DNA from: Tetrastigma voinierianum
Taxonomy: Eukaryota > Streptophyta > Magnoliopsida > Vitales > Vitaceae
Direction of reading: 5' to 3'
NCBI GenBank assembly: GCA_016808115.1
Contig: JAEQBH010004109.1
Coordinates: forward strand, 1 to 64,000
Length of the DNA stretch: 64,000 bases
Notes under the pieces: model-generated
The model's database searches: none
What the model saw: the letters and a program-made list of their open reading frames with translations, nothing else
Told to the model about the DNA's origin: nothing
Program-made: the position numbers and the translations under genes
Shown here: piece by piece, positions 1 through 11,397 of the stretch
Layout: every line of letters begins with the position of its first letter
Numbering within the stretch: the first letter of the stretch is position 1

Positions 1-1728
1 GTTCCAAATTAAACATACATTCAAGCAAATGTATGATCCTACTTGAATGTCTACATGACTAACTCAGATCCCAGTCTTCACCGACTCTCTACACTCGCCT
101 AAGCCTCAGATGAGAATTCATCATGGTTATTATGATTACCGATGAATATATAATACTTGGGTCAGTCCGACGATTGATATATATTATTTGTTTGTGGACT
201 ACTCCGATGAATAAATACTAACCGGGCCGCCCGACGGCTGATATATTATTTTATTTGTGGACTACCCTCCAATGAATATCACCGGGCGCCCGACGATTGA
301 TATTTTCGTCTGTGGACTACCCTCCGATCATTCACATTTGAGACTACTCCTCCGAAACAGCCTTTAAGAACCACTCATGCACTCACTCCTATCTCTAGAT
401 ACCCTAAAGGTAAGAAATGCATTATGATGTCATTTTAATAATTCATTTAACACATGCAAATATATAAACATGAATATACTCGTGATAAAAAATTAAATCA
501 CACAAACATGTTATGTATTTATATGATTTTATCACATCAAAATTACAGCTCACTGGGCTAATGATCAAAACACGAGCAATTTAATTTAATCACTACTAAA
601 CCCATATTTTCACAAGAATATATTTTAGAACATCGTTTCTCGAATAAAGGAACCCTACTACTATTCCCGAAAAATCATTAAATCAATCCGCTCACTTAGT
701 GAACCCAATCCACGGCCATTCCCGGCCCACGCATACCAAGCAACCATTTAATGGCTAAGTTACACAAAACCACACCCATCGAATTCGGATCGTCACGAAT
801 GTCTCCATAAAGTCTCCAAAGAATTCCTACACTGTCCCATGTTTCGGGACCGATCCACGTACTCCATTCCCGACATTTCCATAATAAATACATGATTTAA
901 AAACAACATTTTCAGAATAAAGACCTAAACAGCTCCCTCTAAATTCTCCAAGGGGCCACACGCATCCATTAGAAAAATCCCAAAATTTCCACAAGTTCGG
1001 TCCCATGTTTCGGGATCGACCAAACGCCCCCACTCGCCCCAAACCAACCAAACATCGAAAACCCTGTACCTAGAATAAACACAAAGAGTGAGTAAAATCC
1101 CACCTCGCTGGTTTGAAGAAACTCCCGATCCCGGAGTCCACGCTGCAGCCCTGGGTCCCGCGCAGAACATTTCTCCTCCTTCGTCTCGAAGACCGCGACG
1201 TAGGATCAGTCTCAGATTTTTAGAGAGAAGGAGGTCCTTCTCTCTCTAAACCTCTATTTCAGCCGCCCACTGCAAGTCCTCCCATTTCACGTTTTTTGCT
1301 CATTTTTGTTGGAGAAGAACACTGTAGCCAATTTTTGTTTTATTATCCAACTTAATTTAATTAATTCTCAATACGTCCTTCCTTTCCCGCGCTTTGACAT
1401 TCTAAGACTATCTCGGGCCGCTCATTTTCATAATTTATCTTACTCATACCACTTATGGTACATGAGTACATGTTATATGTGGCTTTCACGTCGGAAACCG
1501 CTACTTTTGCGACCAACAACGATGCTCAAAACGTGCCGACCCGACCGTCTCAACAAATCGCGGGAATTTTACGTGCTAACTAAATTTCGCGGAGACGATT
1601 CCAACGGCAACTGCTTCTGCCATCCGAGATCTAGAGAATTAATTACGGCTTTTAATCAGAATTACAATTTTCAGAATCAAATTACGATTTCGCCCCTTAT
1701 TCCGTAAATTGGAATTTCTGGTCTTACA
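1..1728 (-). repeat. 3' LTR of Tekay-like element 1 (partial)
   Basis: Reverse complement of the family LTR. It ends at 1728 with the complement of the LTR start (TGTAAGACC). It carries the LTR tandem hairpin array at about 125-350. Open frames here, including 1306-1707, are antisense LTR sequence and recur in every LTR copy, so I do not call them genes. Roughly 480 bp of the LTR lie left of the window. Confidence 0.85.
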
Positions 1729-1859
1729 TTCTCCCTTCCTTAAAAGAATTTCAACCCGAATTCCACAGACATACACATCCAACCATGTGCATATGTAACC
1801 TACCTAACTCCAAGACCCGTGGCCTGGGTATGATGACCCTGGGCTTAAGGTCCCACCAT

Positions 1860-2290
1860 CGACAACCCGAAGGATCATTAACCCATACATGTCAAGAATG
1901 ACATTAACAACTCATACGTCTACCACCCTAAGGTCCACCACGCCTGGCCGCGCAACTCGATCCGTCCTCGACTTCGACCCACACTCCGCCCCCTCCGCCT
2001 ACCCGTTGTCGAAGTGTCAGATAGCACTCGAACCGAAACTAGTTCCTCCACCCGTACTAGGTGTGAGGAACAACCGTATACTCCAGCTCTACGGCTAACC
2101 GGATCGCATTGTCTCAAAGTCTCGGGATCCCGGTCTGGGAAATCCCGCCACCATGCTCAATCCCGGGCCCTAGTCCCGAAATCCAAGGTGAAGTGTGTCT
2201 TCCCGCCTCTTCCCGAACCAGAAAAGTCATCCTTCCTTCATAATTAACACCCGTATCCCGAGTATTACAAGTATCCTCGATCTCTCTCTC
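1860..2290 (-). pseudogene. gag C-terminal-like segment, displaced; integrase region deleted
   Basis: Read on the minus strand, this follows the RNase H start and encodes a low-complexity Arg/Gly/Ser/Gln-rich stretch of the kind found between the gag core and zinc knuckle in chromoviruses. The same stretch sits at the same place in the sister element (about 57830-58170), so the odd position is ancestral. After it the two copies diverge: element 1 jumps to sequence matching about 59635 of the sister copy, which removes all integrase and the chromodomain (about 1.4 kb). Assignment to gag is by composition and resemblance only. Confidence 0.4.
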
Positions 2291-2329
2291 TCTATGGTCA
2301 GGGCCGCCCCAACCATGGAGTCCATGTCC

Positions 2330-3290
2330 CGTAGGTGAAGTCCTACGATCTTGTCCCGAATGGGCAACTTCATCCCATTCTCGTGTCTCTCCTGTAATAC
2401 CCAGCCAATCCCAAGAAACTACGTATCTCGAAGATTGACATTCGGTCTCTCCCAACGCATCACTGCCTCAACCTTCTCTAGGTCGACTGACACTCCTGAT
2501 GCTAACACCACGTGTCCCAATCTCACCTCAAGTAGTTTTCAAAACTCGGTGACTTATCGAACTTTAGCGCATAACCGATGGCGTCTCTAACAAACAGAAA
2601 CAATCCTCAAGTGATACCATGCTCCCACTGACCGAGCAGATCAAGATGTCATCCATCGAAGATCGCGATAAACCGATCTAGATAAGGTCGAATACCCATG
2701 CATGAGATCTCATGAATGTCGGGCCGCGATTCGCCAATCCAATGGGCATCACCGTGAACTCAGCGCTCCATAACGCGCTCCCAACGCCTTGGTGGATATA
2801 TGTATCCCCTAACCTCACCATGCAACTAAGTAAGGCCTATCTGAATAGACTCACGCCCTCTCAACCGGTCAAACAAATCGCCAATCCTGTGTAACGGGTA
2901 CCACTCTGATCGTAACTCGCTCAACCCGCCCTCAGAGTTGTGACAAACATGGCCCTGCCCTCTTCTTCGCAACAGAACCGAGCGCCCATGGTGAAGTGTT
3001 CTATCTAATGAACCCTCATTCCAATAAATTCCTTTTACCGGACTCGAAGTTCCCGTAACTCACCGGCAGGCCATCCTACGCGAGTCATAGAGATGGGTAT
3101 ACCTGTGGTGTAACTCATCACCGTCTACATCCCTATGCGAGTGTGGAACCAGCTCATCCGGGAAAACATCCACACATTCGCAAACTACTCGAGGTAGATC
3201 TAAGTCGGTCTCACCTCGTCCTCTAGGGTAAGGCTCGCTAGCTAACCCGCTAACTGTCCCTGACACTTGGACTCGTATGCTGTCCGGGGA
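2330..3290 (-). pseudogene. Reverse transcriptase and RNase H start, Tekay-like element 1
   Basis: Minus strand. Around 3060-3266 the frame encodes LDLPRVVCECVDVFPDEL, the N-terminal edge of a Ty3/gypsy RT (normally a DVFPEEL-type motif), followed by the HRDVDGDELH substrate-contact region. Further on (about 2745-2710) a sequence reading FTVMPIGLANRGPTFM corresponds to the FGLMNAP motif, and near 2660 an IDDIL-like string marks the catalytic Asp pair. A broken SFLGLAGYYR-like motif near 2410 begins RNase H. Several frameshifts make it non-coding now. It matches 56830-57700 of the sister element throughout. Confidence 0.7.
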
Positions 3291-3905
3291 AAATACTGCT
3301 CATCTCCCCCGAAATACCACAGATACCGGGTCCCGCGCAGTAGGCTAAGAATCCTCCCATCGCCTCACAATCGGAGCAACGACCCCGGTAAGCTATCAGC
3401 CAATCCATCCTCAGGATGCCCTCGAACTCTGACATGTCCATAATCCTCAAGTCCATTCCAATCCCTAGGGGAGAATTCACATGAAACGGCTCCTCTAAGG
3501 TCTCTAGAGGTCCCGCCCATTTCACCATATTCAGCGCCTCATTCTAGTTAGAACGCAGCCATTTAACTCGGTCGTGGTCGTGAGGTAATCTCCATAAATT
3601 CTTAACACTTTCTCGTTCTGCATGAACCAATGGTCTACCACCATCGAATCCTTCCCCGTGAATGCTCTGAGACGATACGCCCAAACCTCCGGGGTTACTT
3701 TAGGATCTTCCCGTCTACATGCTATACTAGCCCGTACTATAAGATTCACTGTGAATACCTACCGCCTAAGAAAAAGTCCGCCGATCAAACACCGAACAGG
3801 TTCGACCAAGGCCCCGTGGACGTCTCACGCCCTCGCCTCTACTAGCCATCTACATTGGTCAAATGGCAACACGATTCATGTATTTCCATTCGGGCCTAAC
3901 TAGCA
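3290..3905 (-). pseudogene. gag core fused to protease C-terminal half, element 1
   Basis: The minus frame 3531-3749 contains SMVVDHWFMQNEKVL, the start of the plant Retrotrans_gag core. The next minus frame (3250-3528) runs GPLETLEEPFHVNSPLGIG and then DLRIMDMSEFEGILRMDWL, the second half of a chromovirus aspartic protease (family form GMDWL). Everything normally between these points is absent: the rest of gag, the zinc knuckle and the protease catalytic DSG. The junction at about 3495-3515 is identical in the sister copy at 56500-56525. The product could not process itself. Confidence 0.7.
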
Positions 3906-5862
3906 AATGCAGATGCCAATTAATAATAGACTTGACAACCCCGAACCGACTTATTCATTTCTAAGTGGTGCTAATCAACCACTTAATTCGTTTTATTCAA
4001 ATAAAATTTTAGGCTATTGTTCATTTCATTACCCAAATCCCTAAGGTCATAACCCATAACCTTAGTATTTACCCTTTTTCCTATACGCATTTCACCATGC
4101 ATATAATTTCACAGACGCAACTACCGCCAAAGAATCACCATTCAAACCAGAAGAACCTAATACAAAGATTCCTCCTAAGGCATAAAACACACTCGAGACA
4201 CTAATCATACACATAACCCAGTGTATACGCAATCAATTTTGCCTTTAAAATATTGTTTTCAACAAAATTTTATTTTCAAAATTTTATATTTTTTTGAAAA
4301 TTTTATTTTTCGAAAATTTTATCAAATTTTATTTGATTTTATTTTATTTTAATTGAATTTAAAATATTTTTTTTTCAAAATTTATTTTACAATGAACAAT
4401 GTTCATTTAGTGACTCAGAAAAAACGAGTCAAAACGGACGAACGGGGCCGGTGCACTGAGTGCACGCCTAAGGCTACCAAGGCGCTCAGCCGCGCGCCAA
4501 CGCCTGTGCCGCTGGCCACATGGCCATTACAGACGCCTCACAAGGCGCTCACACACAAGTCATTCACAAGGTCGCGCCGTCGCGGCGCCTGCCAAGGCGC
4601 CCGCCCGCGTCGCGCCCACGCCTCAAGGCGCCCGCGCGCCCTGCCGTGCCGCTCCGCGCGCCCACTGCGCCCCACGCACGCCCAGCCTAGCGCCCTCGCG
4701 CCAAGCCAAGGCGCCCAGCCCCGTCAGACGTGGTTGCAAGGATCGTATTGCAATACAAAGATCGGGCTCGCTACCACAATTGTATTAAAATACAATTGCA
4801 ACCTACTAGCCTATCGTAATACAATTTCACAATACAATGCCTCCAAATTTCAATCTTTTCTTCCCTGCAATACAAAAACTGTATTGCAATAAAATTAATT
4901 TTTTTTTTTCACAATATAGTTGGGCAGTAGCCCAAAAATGATTTTGCCCAATTTTTTTTTTTTCATTATAATTATTATTATTATTTTTCATTTATTTCCA
5001 AAGAAGTATGAAAAATCATCAAAATCACTAAAAATCATTTTTTTTTACTCTAATACTCAAATAAATTTATAAAAATTTATTTAACCCCATTTCTTAAATT
5101 TTACACCATATAAAACCTTAGAAAATTATATTCTTCTCATAACCAAATAAATTTATAAATTTATTTTCTTTTCCAGCTTTTTCACCGAAAATTTTTTTCT
5201 CCCTCAAATAAATTTATAAAATTTATTTTCTTCCATTTTCTTCAATTTCCTTACCATTTGTAAAATCTTAGAAAATTATTTTCTTCTCCATATAACCAAA
5301 TAAATTTAACCAAAAATTTATTTTCTTTACTTTAAAATTTCTTCTCATTTTCCAACAACCCAAATAAATTTTGTAAAATTTATTTTATTTAATTTTCTTC
5401 AGTTTTACACAGTAAAACCTTAAAATTAAATTTTCTTCACCTTCAAAAACCAAATAAATTTATGAACTTATTTTGTTTATTTCCTCGTTCAAGTTTACAC
5501 ACCTGTAAACACCCAAATGTTCCATTACATCATCCTACGCTTATCAACCAAGCATATAACTCATAAAATTTCAATCACATAACACCTAACAATTCATGTT
5601 ATACACACAATCACCAAATGATTCACAAAATCACACAAAACACATCAACACACGTGCACGTGGTGTCCTAGTTTTGTCCCGTGATTTTCCTAGGTAATCC
5701 CATACCTAAACTCAACATCGAACCACACCTAGTGGTGATGTTCTTCCTCAACCATGGCCTAAGCCCAAATTTCCTATCCATAGGTTTCATAAACTCCATA
5801 CTCATACCATACCACCAGGCGATGGATACCCAAAACAGCTCCCTAGGTATTCGTATATACCC
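3906..5862 (-). other. Long untranslated leader of Tekay-like element 1
   Basis: No gene here. From PBS to gag on the minus strand it holds a unique 180-bp piece, a six-unit AT-rich array (5045-5480), a T-rich tract, short GTATTGCAATAC palindromes (about 4746 and 4877), a GC-rich block (4440-4745) built from reiterated AAGGCGC-type words, and another AT-rich run (4240-4400). The 179-codon frame at 4353-4892 is an Arg/Ala/Pro-rich read-through of the GC block. All parts recur in order, inverted in orientation, at 54170-55990, so this is a conserved leader and not decayed coding DNA. Confidence 0.65.
5045..5480 (-). repeat. Six-unit AT-rich palindromic array in the Tekay leader
   Basis: A CAAATAAATTTATAAAATTT core followed by ATTTTCTT recurs near 5057, 5141, 5205, 5294, 5357 and 5447, spaced about 60-90 bp, with a GTAAAACCTTAGAAAATT-like linker between units. 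Each core is nearly self-complementary. The sister element has six matching units at about 54470-54890, so unit number and order are kept. Confidence 0.65.
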
Positions 5863-5876
5863 AAGCTCGATACCAA
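5863..5876 (-). promoter_or_regulatory. Primer-binding site, initiator tRNA-Met type (element 1)
   Basis: The minus strand just inside the 5' LTR reads TTGGTATCGAGC, one base short of the TGGTATCAGAGC complement of plant initiator tRNA-Met. The sister element has TTAGTATTAGAGC at the same place. Confidence 0.6.
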
Positions 5877-8089
5877 GTCAGGACGCCCCAAACCCGGGGT
5901 CCGCTCACTACCCGTCAACTCCGGAATACAAGTGATGGCCCGCTACTCCCGACGCCACTTTAGAAACCAGAGCCCCGCACGGAGCTCTACCAAAATACTC
6001 ATACCCGCATATGCCTCGTCTCCAAACATTCAATATATGCAATATATATGTACAATATATCCAATACTGCCACTTGGGCCCATAAACAAGTATTCAATGC
6101 ATGCCAAACTATGTAAACCAACTATATACCCAATAGTTACAAGAGTTAATATTTTACTTAAACAACATATATGACAAACTAAAGAGCCTTCTAACAGTGT
6201 GCCAAACTGACCAAAGCCAAGATCCTGCCTTTTCTTCACAAGAACTCTTCAGATCAACCGCTTCACACGCCCTGCATCTGCAAAGGAGATTCCATCAAGA
6301 GCTGAAAAGTCAAGAGAGAATCGCCCTATGGGCTACTCACCCCACCCAAGTGCAAAGGTACTGGTTCTAAATTAAACATACATTCAAGCAAATGCATGAT
6401 CCGCCTGATGTCTACATGACTAACTCAGCATCCCGAAGTCCCCACCACTCTTCACACTCCGCCTAAGCTTTGGGGCGAGAATTATTGTGTTATTAGTGGA
6501 CAACAACCTCCATGAATATATATCAATCAAAGCCCGTCCCACGCATTGGATATATATTATTTATCGCGACTCACTTCTCCATTAATAATACTAACCGCCA
6601 TCCACCTTTGCTAGATATATTATTTATTGCGGACTACCCTCCGATGAATAATTGGGTCGCCCGACGATTGATATTTTTGGTTTCAGCTGGACTAATCCCG
6701 ATCATTAATATTTTAGACTACTCCTCCGAAAACAGCTTCTTAAGGAACCACTCTCGCACCTACTCTATCTTCAAAGATACTCCCAAAGGCATAAGGAAAT
6801 GGTATTTATGATGTCATTTCAATAATTAATTTTAAACACATGCAAATATATAAACATGAATATACTACACAAAATTAAATCACACAAACATGTTAAGTGT
6901 ATTATACATTTTATCACATCAAAATTAGCTCTCACTTCAAGCACGATCAAACACGAGTACTAATTTAAATCACCGCCAAACCCATATTTTCACAATAATA
7001 GTTATTTTAGAACGATCGCTTCTCGAATAGTGAAACCCTGCTACTATTCCTAAAAATCAGAAATCAACTGCTCACTTTAGTGAACCTAATCCACTTACTA
7101 TTCCCTACCAATGCATACCAAGCAACCATTTAATGCATAAGTTACACAAACCAATATTCATCGAATTTAATCGTCACTTAATGTACCCCATAAAGTCTCC
7201 AAAGAATTTCCACAATTTCTATCTATGTTTTCTGAATCGATCCACAAACATTCTGTATTTCACACAATACATGATTTAAACAATGATTGCACTTAAAGAC
7301 CAAACAGCTCCCTCTAAATTTCGGGCGCCACGCCATCCAAGAAAATCTCAAAATTTCACAAGTCTGTCCCATGTTTCACCACCCGCAAGCCCCTCACGGC
7401 CTCTCAAACCAACCTTTCTAAACATCGAAACCCTTAAAATGAATAAACACAAGTAGGAGAAAATCCTACCTCAAGGAGTTTGAAGAAACCCCATCCCTTG
7501 AGTCCACGTTGCATCTGTCCCGCGTGAACATTTCTCCTTCTCGCCTGGGGGCACCGCCACGCAAAGACGTCTTTCCAGATTTTTAGAGAGAAAGAGGTCC
7601 TTCTCTCCAAACCTCCATTTCACTCGCCCAATCGCAGGTCCCTCCTCCACTTCACGTTTTTTTTTTTGCTCATTTTTGTTGGGAGAAGAACATTTTGTTT
7701 TATTATCCAACTTAATAATTTAATTAATTCCCAATACGTCCCTCTTCCTTTCCCGGCTTTGACATTCTATGACTATCTCGGCCTTTCATTTCATAATTTA
7801 TCTACTCATACCACTTATGGTACATGAGTACATAAAGTTATATGTGGGCCACGCCGAAACCGCTTACAAGATCTCAACAACATGCTCGAAAAACGTCGAC
7901 CCGACCCGTTTTCAAAGAATTGCGAAATTTTACGCATAACTAAATTTCCCTGTGAGACGATTCCAACTAAAACTTCTGCTTCGCCACCAGATCTAGAGAA
8001 TTACCACGCTTTTTTAATCAGAATTACAATTCTCAGAATCAAAATTACGATTACTTTATTCCGTAAATTGAAATTTCTCGGGTCTTACA
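5877..8089 (-). repeat. 5' LTR of Tekay-like element 1
   Basis: A complete LTR of about 2.2 kb in reverse complement. It begins with the complement of GGGGCGTC and ends at 8089 in TCTTACA. The tandem hairpin array is at about 6495-6735. It shares the full layout of the solo LTRs at 11398-13464, 13986-16026 and 21138-23142. Many small indels separate it from the left LTR of the same element, which means either an old insertion or noisy sequence. Confidence 0.85.
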
Positions 8090-8991
8090 TTTTTAGTTAA
8101 AAAAAGGTTATTTGAAAAGAAAGAAAGAGACTAAGTTTGTTAAAATAAAATATAATTTAATACAAATTTATTTGAAAATATCATAAAATAAAAATAAATT
8201 CAAAATGATAAATTGTTTCTTTATAAATTATTTGAAATTTATTTAACTTTTCTTTTTCTATTATATAAAGATCTCAACCTTCAAAAACCCTTAGAAACAC
8301 TTTACCTAAATTTTAATTGGAAATAATTAACTTTATATTTATTGTTATATAATTTAAATATAAACCTTTGAAGTTAGATAGATATTAGACAAGTAAGGAA
8401 AGAATCATAATTCCTGTTTAAATGTTTGGGTTTATGAAAAGGGGAAAGTAAACCTTATAGTACTAATAGGAGAATTCTAATAAAGTAATAATATGTTATT
8501 AGATATTGGTGGTGAACAGATTATTATTAGACCGATATAAAAATCAATACAGGGACAGAGTGATTCGGGGCCTACCATGAACCTCATTTAATTAGAAAGC
8601 TGAATCCATAAACACAAATTTCCAAATAAATGATGTTCATAATATTAATTTAAATCTAAAATTAACTTGAAATATTTCCTTCTTGTATTTGTTTTTTTCT
8701 CTAATCTCATAACCGTTTTATAATATTGTCCTTCCAAAAAAAAATTGTTTGTTTAGTCTAAAAAATCAATCGTTTATTTTTAAGCAATAAATTTTTAAAT
8801 AAAAATTTAAAACATAAGAGTTTGAATTCTTGTAAAAGGTGGCCATTGATTAAGAGAGTAAGTAAATTAGGGTTCTTAGGGTATTTACATATAAAGATTG
8901 TTTAATTCAAATTATTTTTTGTACCACCGTAAAAAGGACAAATAGGAACAAGATAATAAATTAAATAACAAAAAATAAATGGATGAACATG
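8090..8991. other. AT-rich spacer, no gene seen
   Basis: Unique AT-rich DNA between element 1 and the left edge of duplicated unit A. No frame shows a recognisable domain. A CAGGGACAGAG string at about 8553 resembles a hAT-type terminus, but I found no partner end. Confidence 0.5.
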
Positions 8992-9242
8992 GCCTTCTAA
9001 CATTGTGGACTTTGGAAGAAATCATTCTCTTAAAACTTTAAAAAAAAAAAAAGAACGGGCTACTTCAATATGTTAAAATGTAGATTTTGGATTTAGGAAG
9101 AAAAATAAGATAGCAATTATAAATCTGAAAACAATATACAAAATGAATGTGACATCCAGCAGGCTTCATTAAATAATCAGAATCATTCATACTTAATAAT
9201 AAATAAAATTACAAAGAAATACATCTTAATAATAGAGTTACC

Positions 9243-10115
9243 ATCACCAAACTATAATTAACATAGGAGTATTTTTTGCTTACAATTTAATAAAGTAAAG
9301 ATATCAGAACATTTATCACCAAGTAAAAACGTAAAGATTTGATTAGAGCCATAGATAAATTTTCTTTAATTCCAATGATCTAAACAAGAATACCTTGCTC
9401 TTACTTTGGAAGAAAATCGCTCGTTTACTAATATTTTCACTTTCATCCATGAATCTTTAATCGATCCAATCATAAATTTCAAAGTCCAAAATCATACTCA
9501 CGAGACTCAAAACCTTAATGATAAAATCTTGTTGGACTCAATAAAAGTTCATCTCAAATTCAATCAAGTACATCCGTAACTCAAGATTCCTGCATTAGGA
9601 ACAGTCCTTTATTATTTATCAATTTTGTAAAGCTTTATTAACCCGGTTCTTCGAAATCACCTACCAAACGTTCGAATGAGGATCGGTGATGGCAATACAT
9701 TCTTCCTTGATGAACAATTATTCTATCCAAGGCAAGTAAAACCATTGAATCCTATATATCGCAGAAAAATTTTCTAACAAATTCATCATCACCCAATTGC
9801 CATGATAAAAGAAAATAATCACTAACAAATAAGAGATGACAATTAGGATCACTTGGGCCTACCCATAAAATATAAGCTATATAGTCCAAGTCTTCTATAG
9901 GGGGGAGTTGGATATTCTCCATTGAGACAAGATTCAAAAGAAAATAATCATTGGAGTCAAAATCTTTTAATACCAACCATCCACTTGGAGCAAAGACATT
10001 ACTTTATTAAGCACCGATCTTGATGTAATAATGATTTTCGGAGATGTTAAAGAATGTTTGTCTTTATTATTTTCCAACAGAAAATAAGCCAAGGATGCTT
10101 TTCACAAGCCGGAGG
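9243..10115 (-). pseudogene. KIB1-like DUF295 beta-propeller gene A1, broken
   Basis: Minus-strand remnant of the beta-propeller half of a plant F-box/DUF295 protein; the family acts as SCF ubiquitin-ligase substrate receptors or as kinase-interacting KIB1-type regulators. The start resembles LPPACEKHPWL, a typical DUF295 opening. The frame 9752-9976 holds VLKDFDSNDYFLLNLVSMEN and then GDDEFVRKFF. Downstream, copy B shows the family C-terminus but here it is scattered over frames by indels. No F-box is seen upstream, so it either never had one in this exon or lost it. It is paralogous to 27123-28031 and divergent from A2. It could still be a real gene if the indels are sequence errors. Confidence 0.65.
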
Positions 10116-10554
10116 AAGAGAATATCGATTGACCGTCGAATTTTGTTATGTGTTGTAATAATGACAATTTCAAAATTTTAGCCAATAAAAAAGTAATATC
10201 TAAATATTTCTCATATAAATATCAATTTTCATTAGAATTTTTAAATAAGATAATCCCAAAATATATTAAAAAAACATAAATAACTATATGAGTATTATAA
10301 TATAATAAGAGAGATACAAAAGTACATTAGTACCACATACAAAAAATGATAAAGCCTGAATGATGCAAACAAGGTTGAAAGATTAATCAAATAATTTTTA
10401 TAACTAATTAATTAGTGGTTTAAAAGAAAATTAATAAAATAAACATAGTTAGAGAAAAATCAATAATGAACTGGAGGAGCTATGAAAAACAAAATAAAAA
10501 TAAATAAAACGACCTTCGAAGGTTGAATCACTTCTATATGTATAAAACTATCAA

Positions 10555-10578
10555 AGAGAGAGAGAGAGAGAGAGAGAG
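10555..10578. repeat. AG dinucleotide microsatellite
   Basis: About twelve uninterrupted AG units. The copy in unit B (about 49636-49650) is shorter and interrupted. Confidence 0.9.
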
Positions 10579-10717
10579 TTGAACCAATTAACTTAGTTTT
10601 AAGAGCAAGCACCGCTGGTTATATTTATAACAAAACGATTTATAATTGACTAATACGTTAATTTAATTATATCAACTTCCTAATGGATTATTTTATTTTA
10701 AATTTTTAAGTATATAG

Positions 10718-10989
10718 AAAATTATTAATAATATATGCAAATAAAACATCTATTTTTGGTTTTTTTTTTCCTTATCTGCTGTATACAAGAATATCTCTAA
10801 ATTTGTTGAAAATAATATTTAGAATGATAATTGATAAGTAAATTTAGAAATAGAAAATTGTTTGAAAAGTATATGTAAATAAAAAGATCTATTTTGTGGT
10901 TTTTTTTTTTCCTTATCTGTTGTATATGACTCTAAATTTTTTGAAAAGAATATTTAGAATGATAATTGATAAGTAAATTTAGAAATAGA
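10718..10989. repeat. 136-bp direct tandem repeat upstream of A2
   Basis: Two head-to-tail units (about 10718-10853 and 10854-10989). Each runs from a GTAAATAAA-type string through a T-run and CCTTATCTG to GATAATTGATAAGTAAATTT. Unit B has the same pair at about 49796-50072, so this duplication is older than the A/B duplication. Confidence 0.8.
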
Positions 10990-11150
10990 AAATTATGTGA
11001 TTTACTTCACCTTTTTCTAATATAAGTCATCATAAATCTATGATTGGTGTTTGATTATGATTTATAAAAGACTATCATAGGAAAGTTGTTTCCTTATTTT
11101 CTAAATATTTATAAATTAAACTTCTGATCAATAATTAATTAAATTTATGC

Positions 11151-11397
11151 ATGGAAGAGAGGCATCAATATTCATGGTCGGAACTTCATTTGGAGGTTCT
11201 AAGTTTGATATTTTCACATCTTTTTTTAAAACCAGATCATGATATTTTTGGCATGATATGTAAGTCGTGGAAATCTGCAGTGGCTTTTCATACACAACGT
11301 CCACTTCCCTTCCAATTTTCATATGGCAGATCTCCATTCTTGATGACGTTGAGGAAAGGCAGGTGCGATTTTTTTCATCCTATACATACCTCGTATT
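11151..11397 (+). pseudogene. F-box/DUF295 gene A2, part 1 of 3 (F-box)
   Basis: Starts at the ATG at 11151 (MEERHQYSWSELHLEVLSL). Residues about 8-45 form an F-box: WSELHLEVLSLIFSHL, then FGMICKSWKSAV, matching the usual W-x-LP-x-L-L ... C-K-x-W pattern that binds SKP1. The frame ends at 11397 where a solo LTR enters. The gene resumes at 13465 and 16027; the three parts together give about 365 residues, normal for an F-box/DUF295 (KIB1-like) protein. The uninterrupted paralogue is at 50229-51311. Unless both LTRs are spliced out, no full protein can be made. Confidence 0.85.

Larger units (their letters stand above)
1..8089 (-). mobile_element. Tekay/Del-like Ty3-gypsy element 1 (left end outside window)
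   Basis: An LTR retrotransposon read on the minus strand. The 3' LTR is at the left (1-1728, cut by the window edge), then a polypurine-tract-like sequence, a degraded gag-pol region (about 1860-3905), a long leader, a primer-binding site, and a 5' LTR at 5877-8089. The part of the left LTR in view matches 6363-8089 of the right LTR almost base for base in length. The internal region is about 4.1 kb against 5.6 kb in the sister element at 54168-59726, because the whole integrase/chromodomain segment is missing. It therefore cannot be autonomous. The Tekay/Del assignment is an inference from the gag and protease motifs, the initiator-Met-type PBS, the 2.2-kb LTRs, and the chromodomain-like end of the sister copy. 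Confidence 0.85.
10116..11150. promoter_or_regulatory. Shared upstream region of divergent F-box pair A1/A2
   Basis: About 1 kb of AT-rich DNA between two genes transcribed away from each other. It holds an AG microsatellite and a two-unit 136-bp tandem repeat. The same region recurs at 49199-50228 in unit B, where the repeat pair is kept and the AG run is shortened. Promoter function is inferred from position only; I cannot pick out a convincing TATA box in such AT-rich sequence. Confidence 0.45.

Noticed and set aside
1306..1707. 133-codon plus-strand frame
   Set aside because: Antisense LTR sequence. The same stretch in the other LTRs is not kept open.
4353..4892. 179-codon plus-strand frame, Arg/Ala/Pro-rich
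   Set aside because: It spans the GC-rich block of the Tekay leader, has repeat-driven composition, and the matching region of element 2 is read in unrelated frames.
5863..5876. Possible tRNA gene because of the tRNA-Met match
   Set aside because: Only the 3'-end complement is present; it is a primer-binding site.
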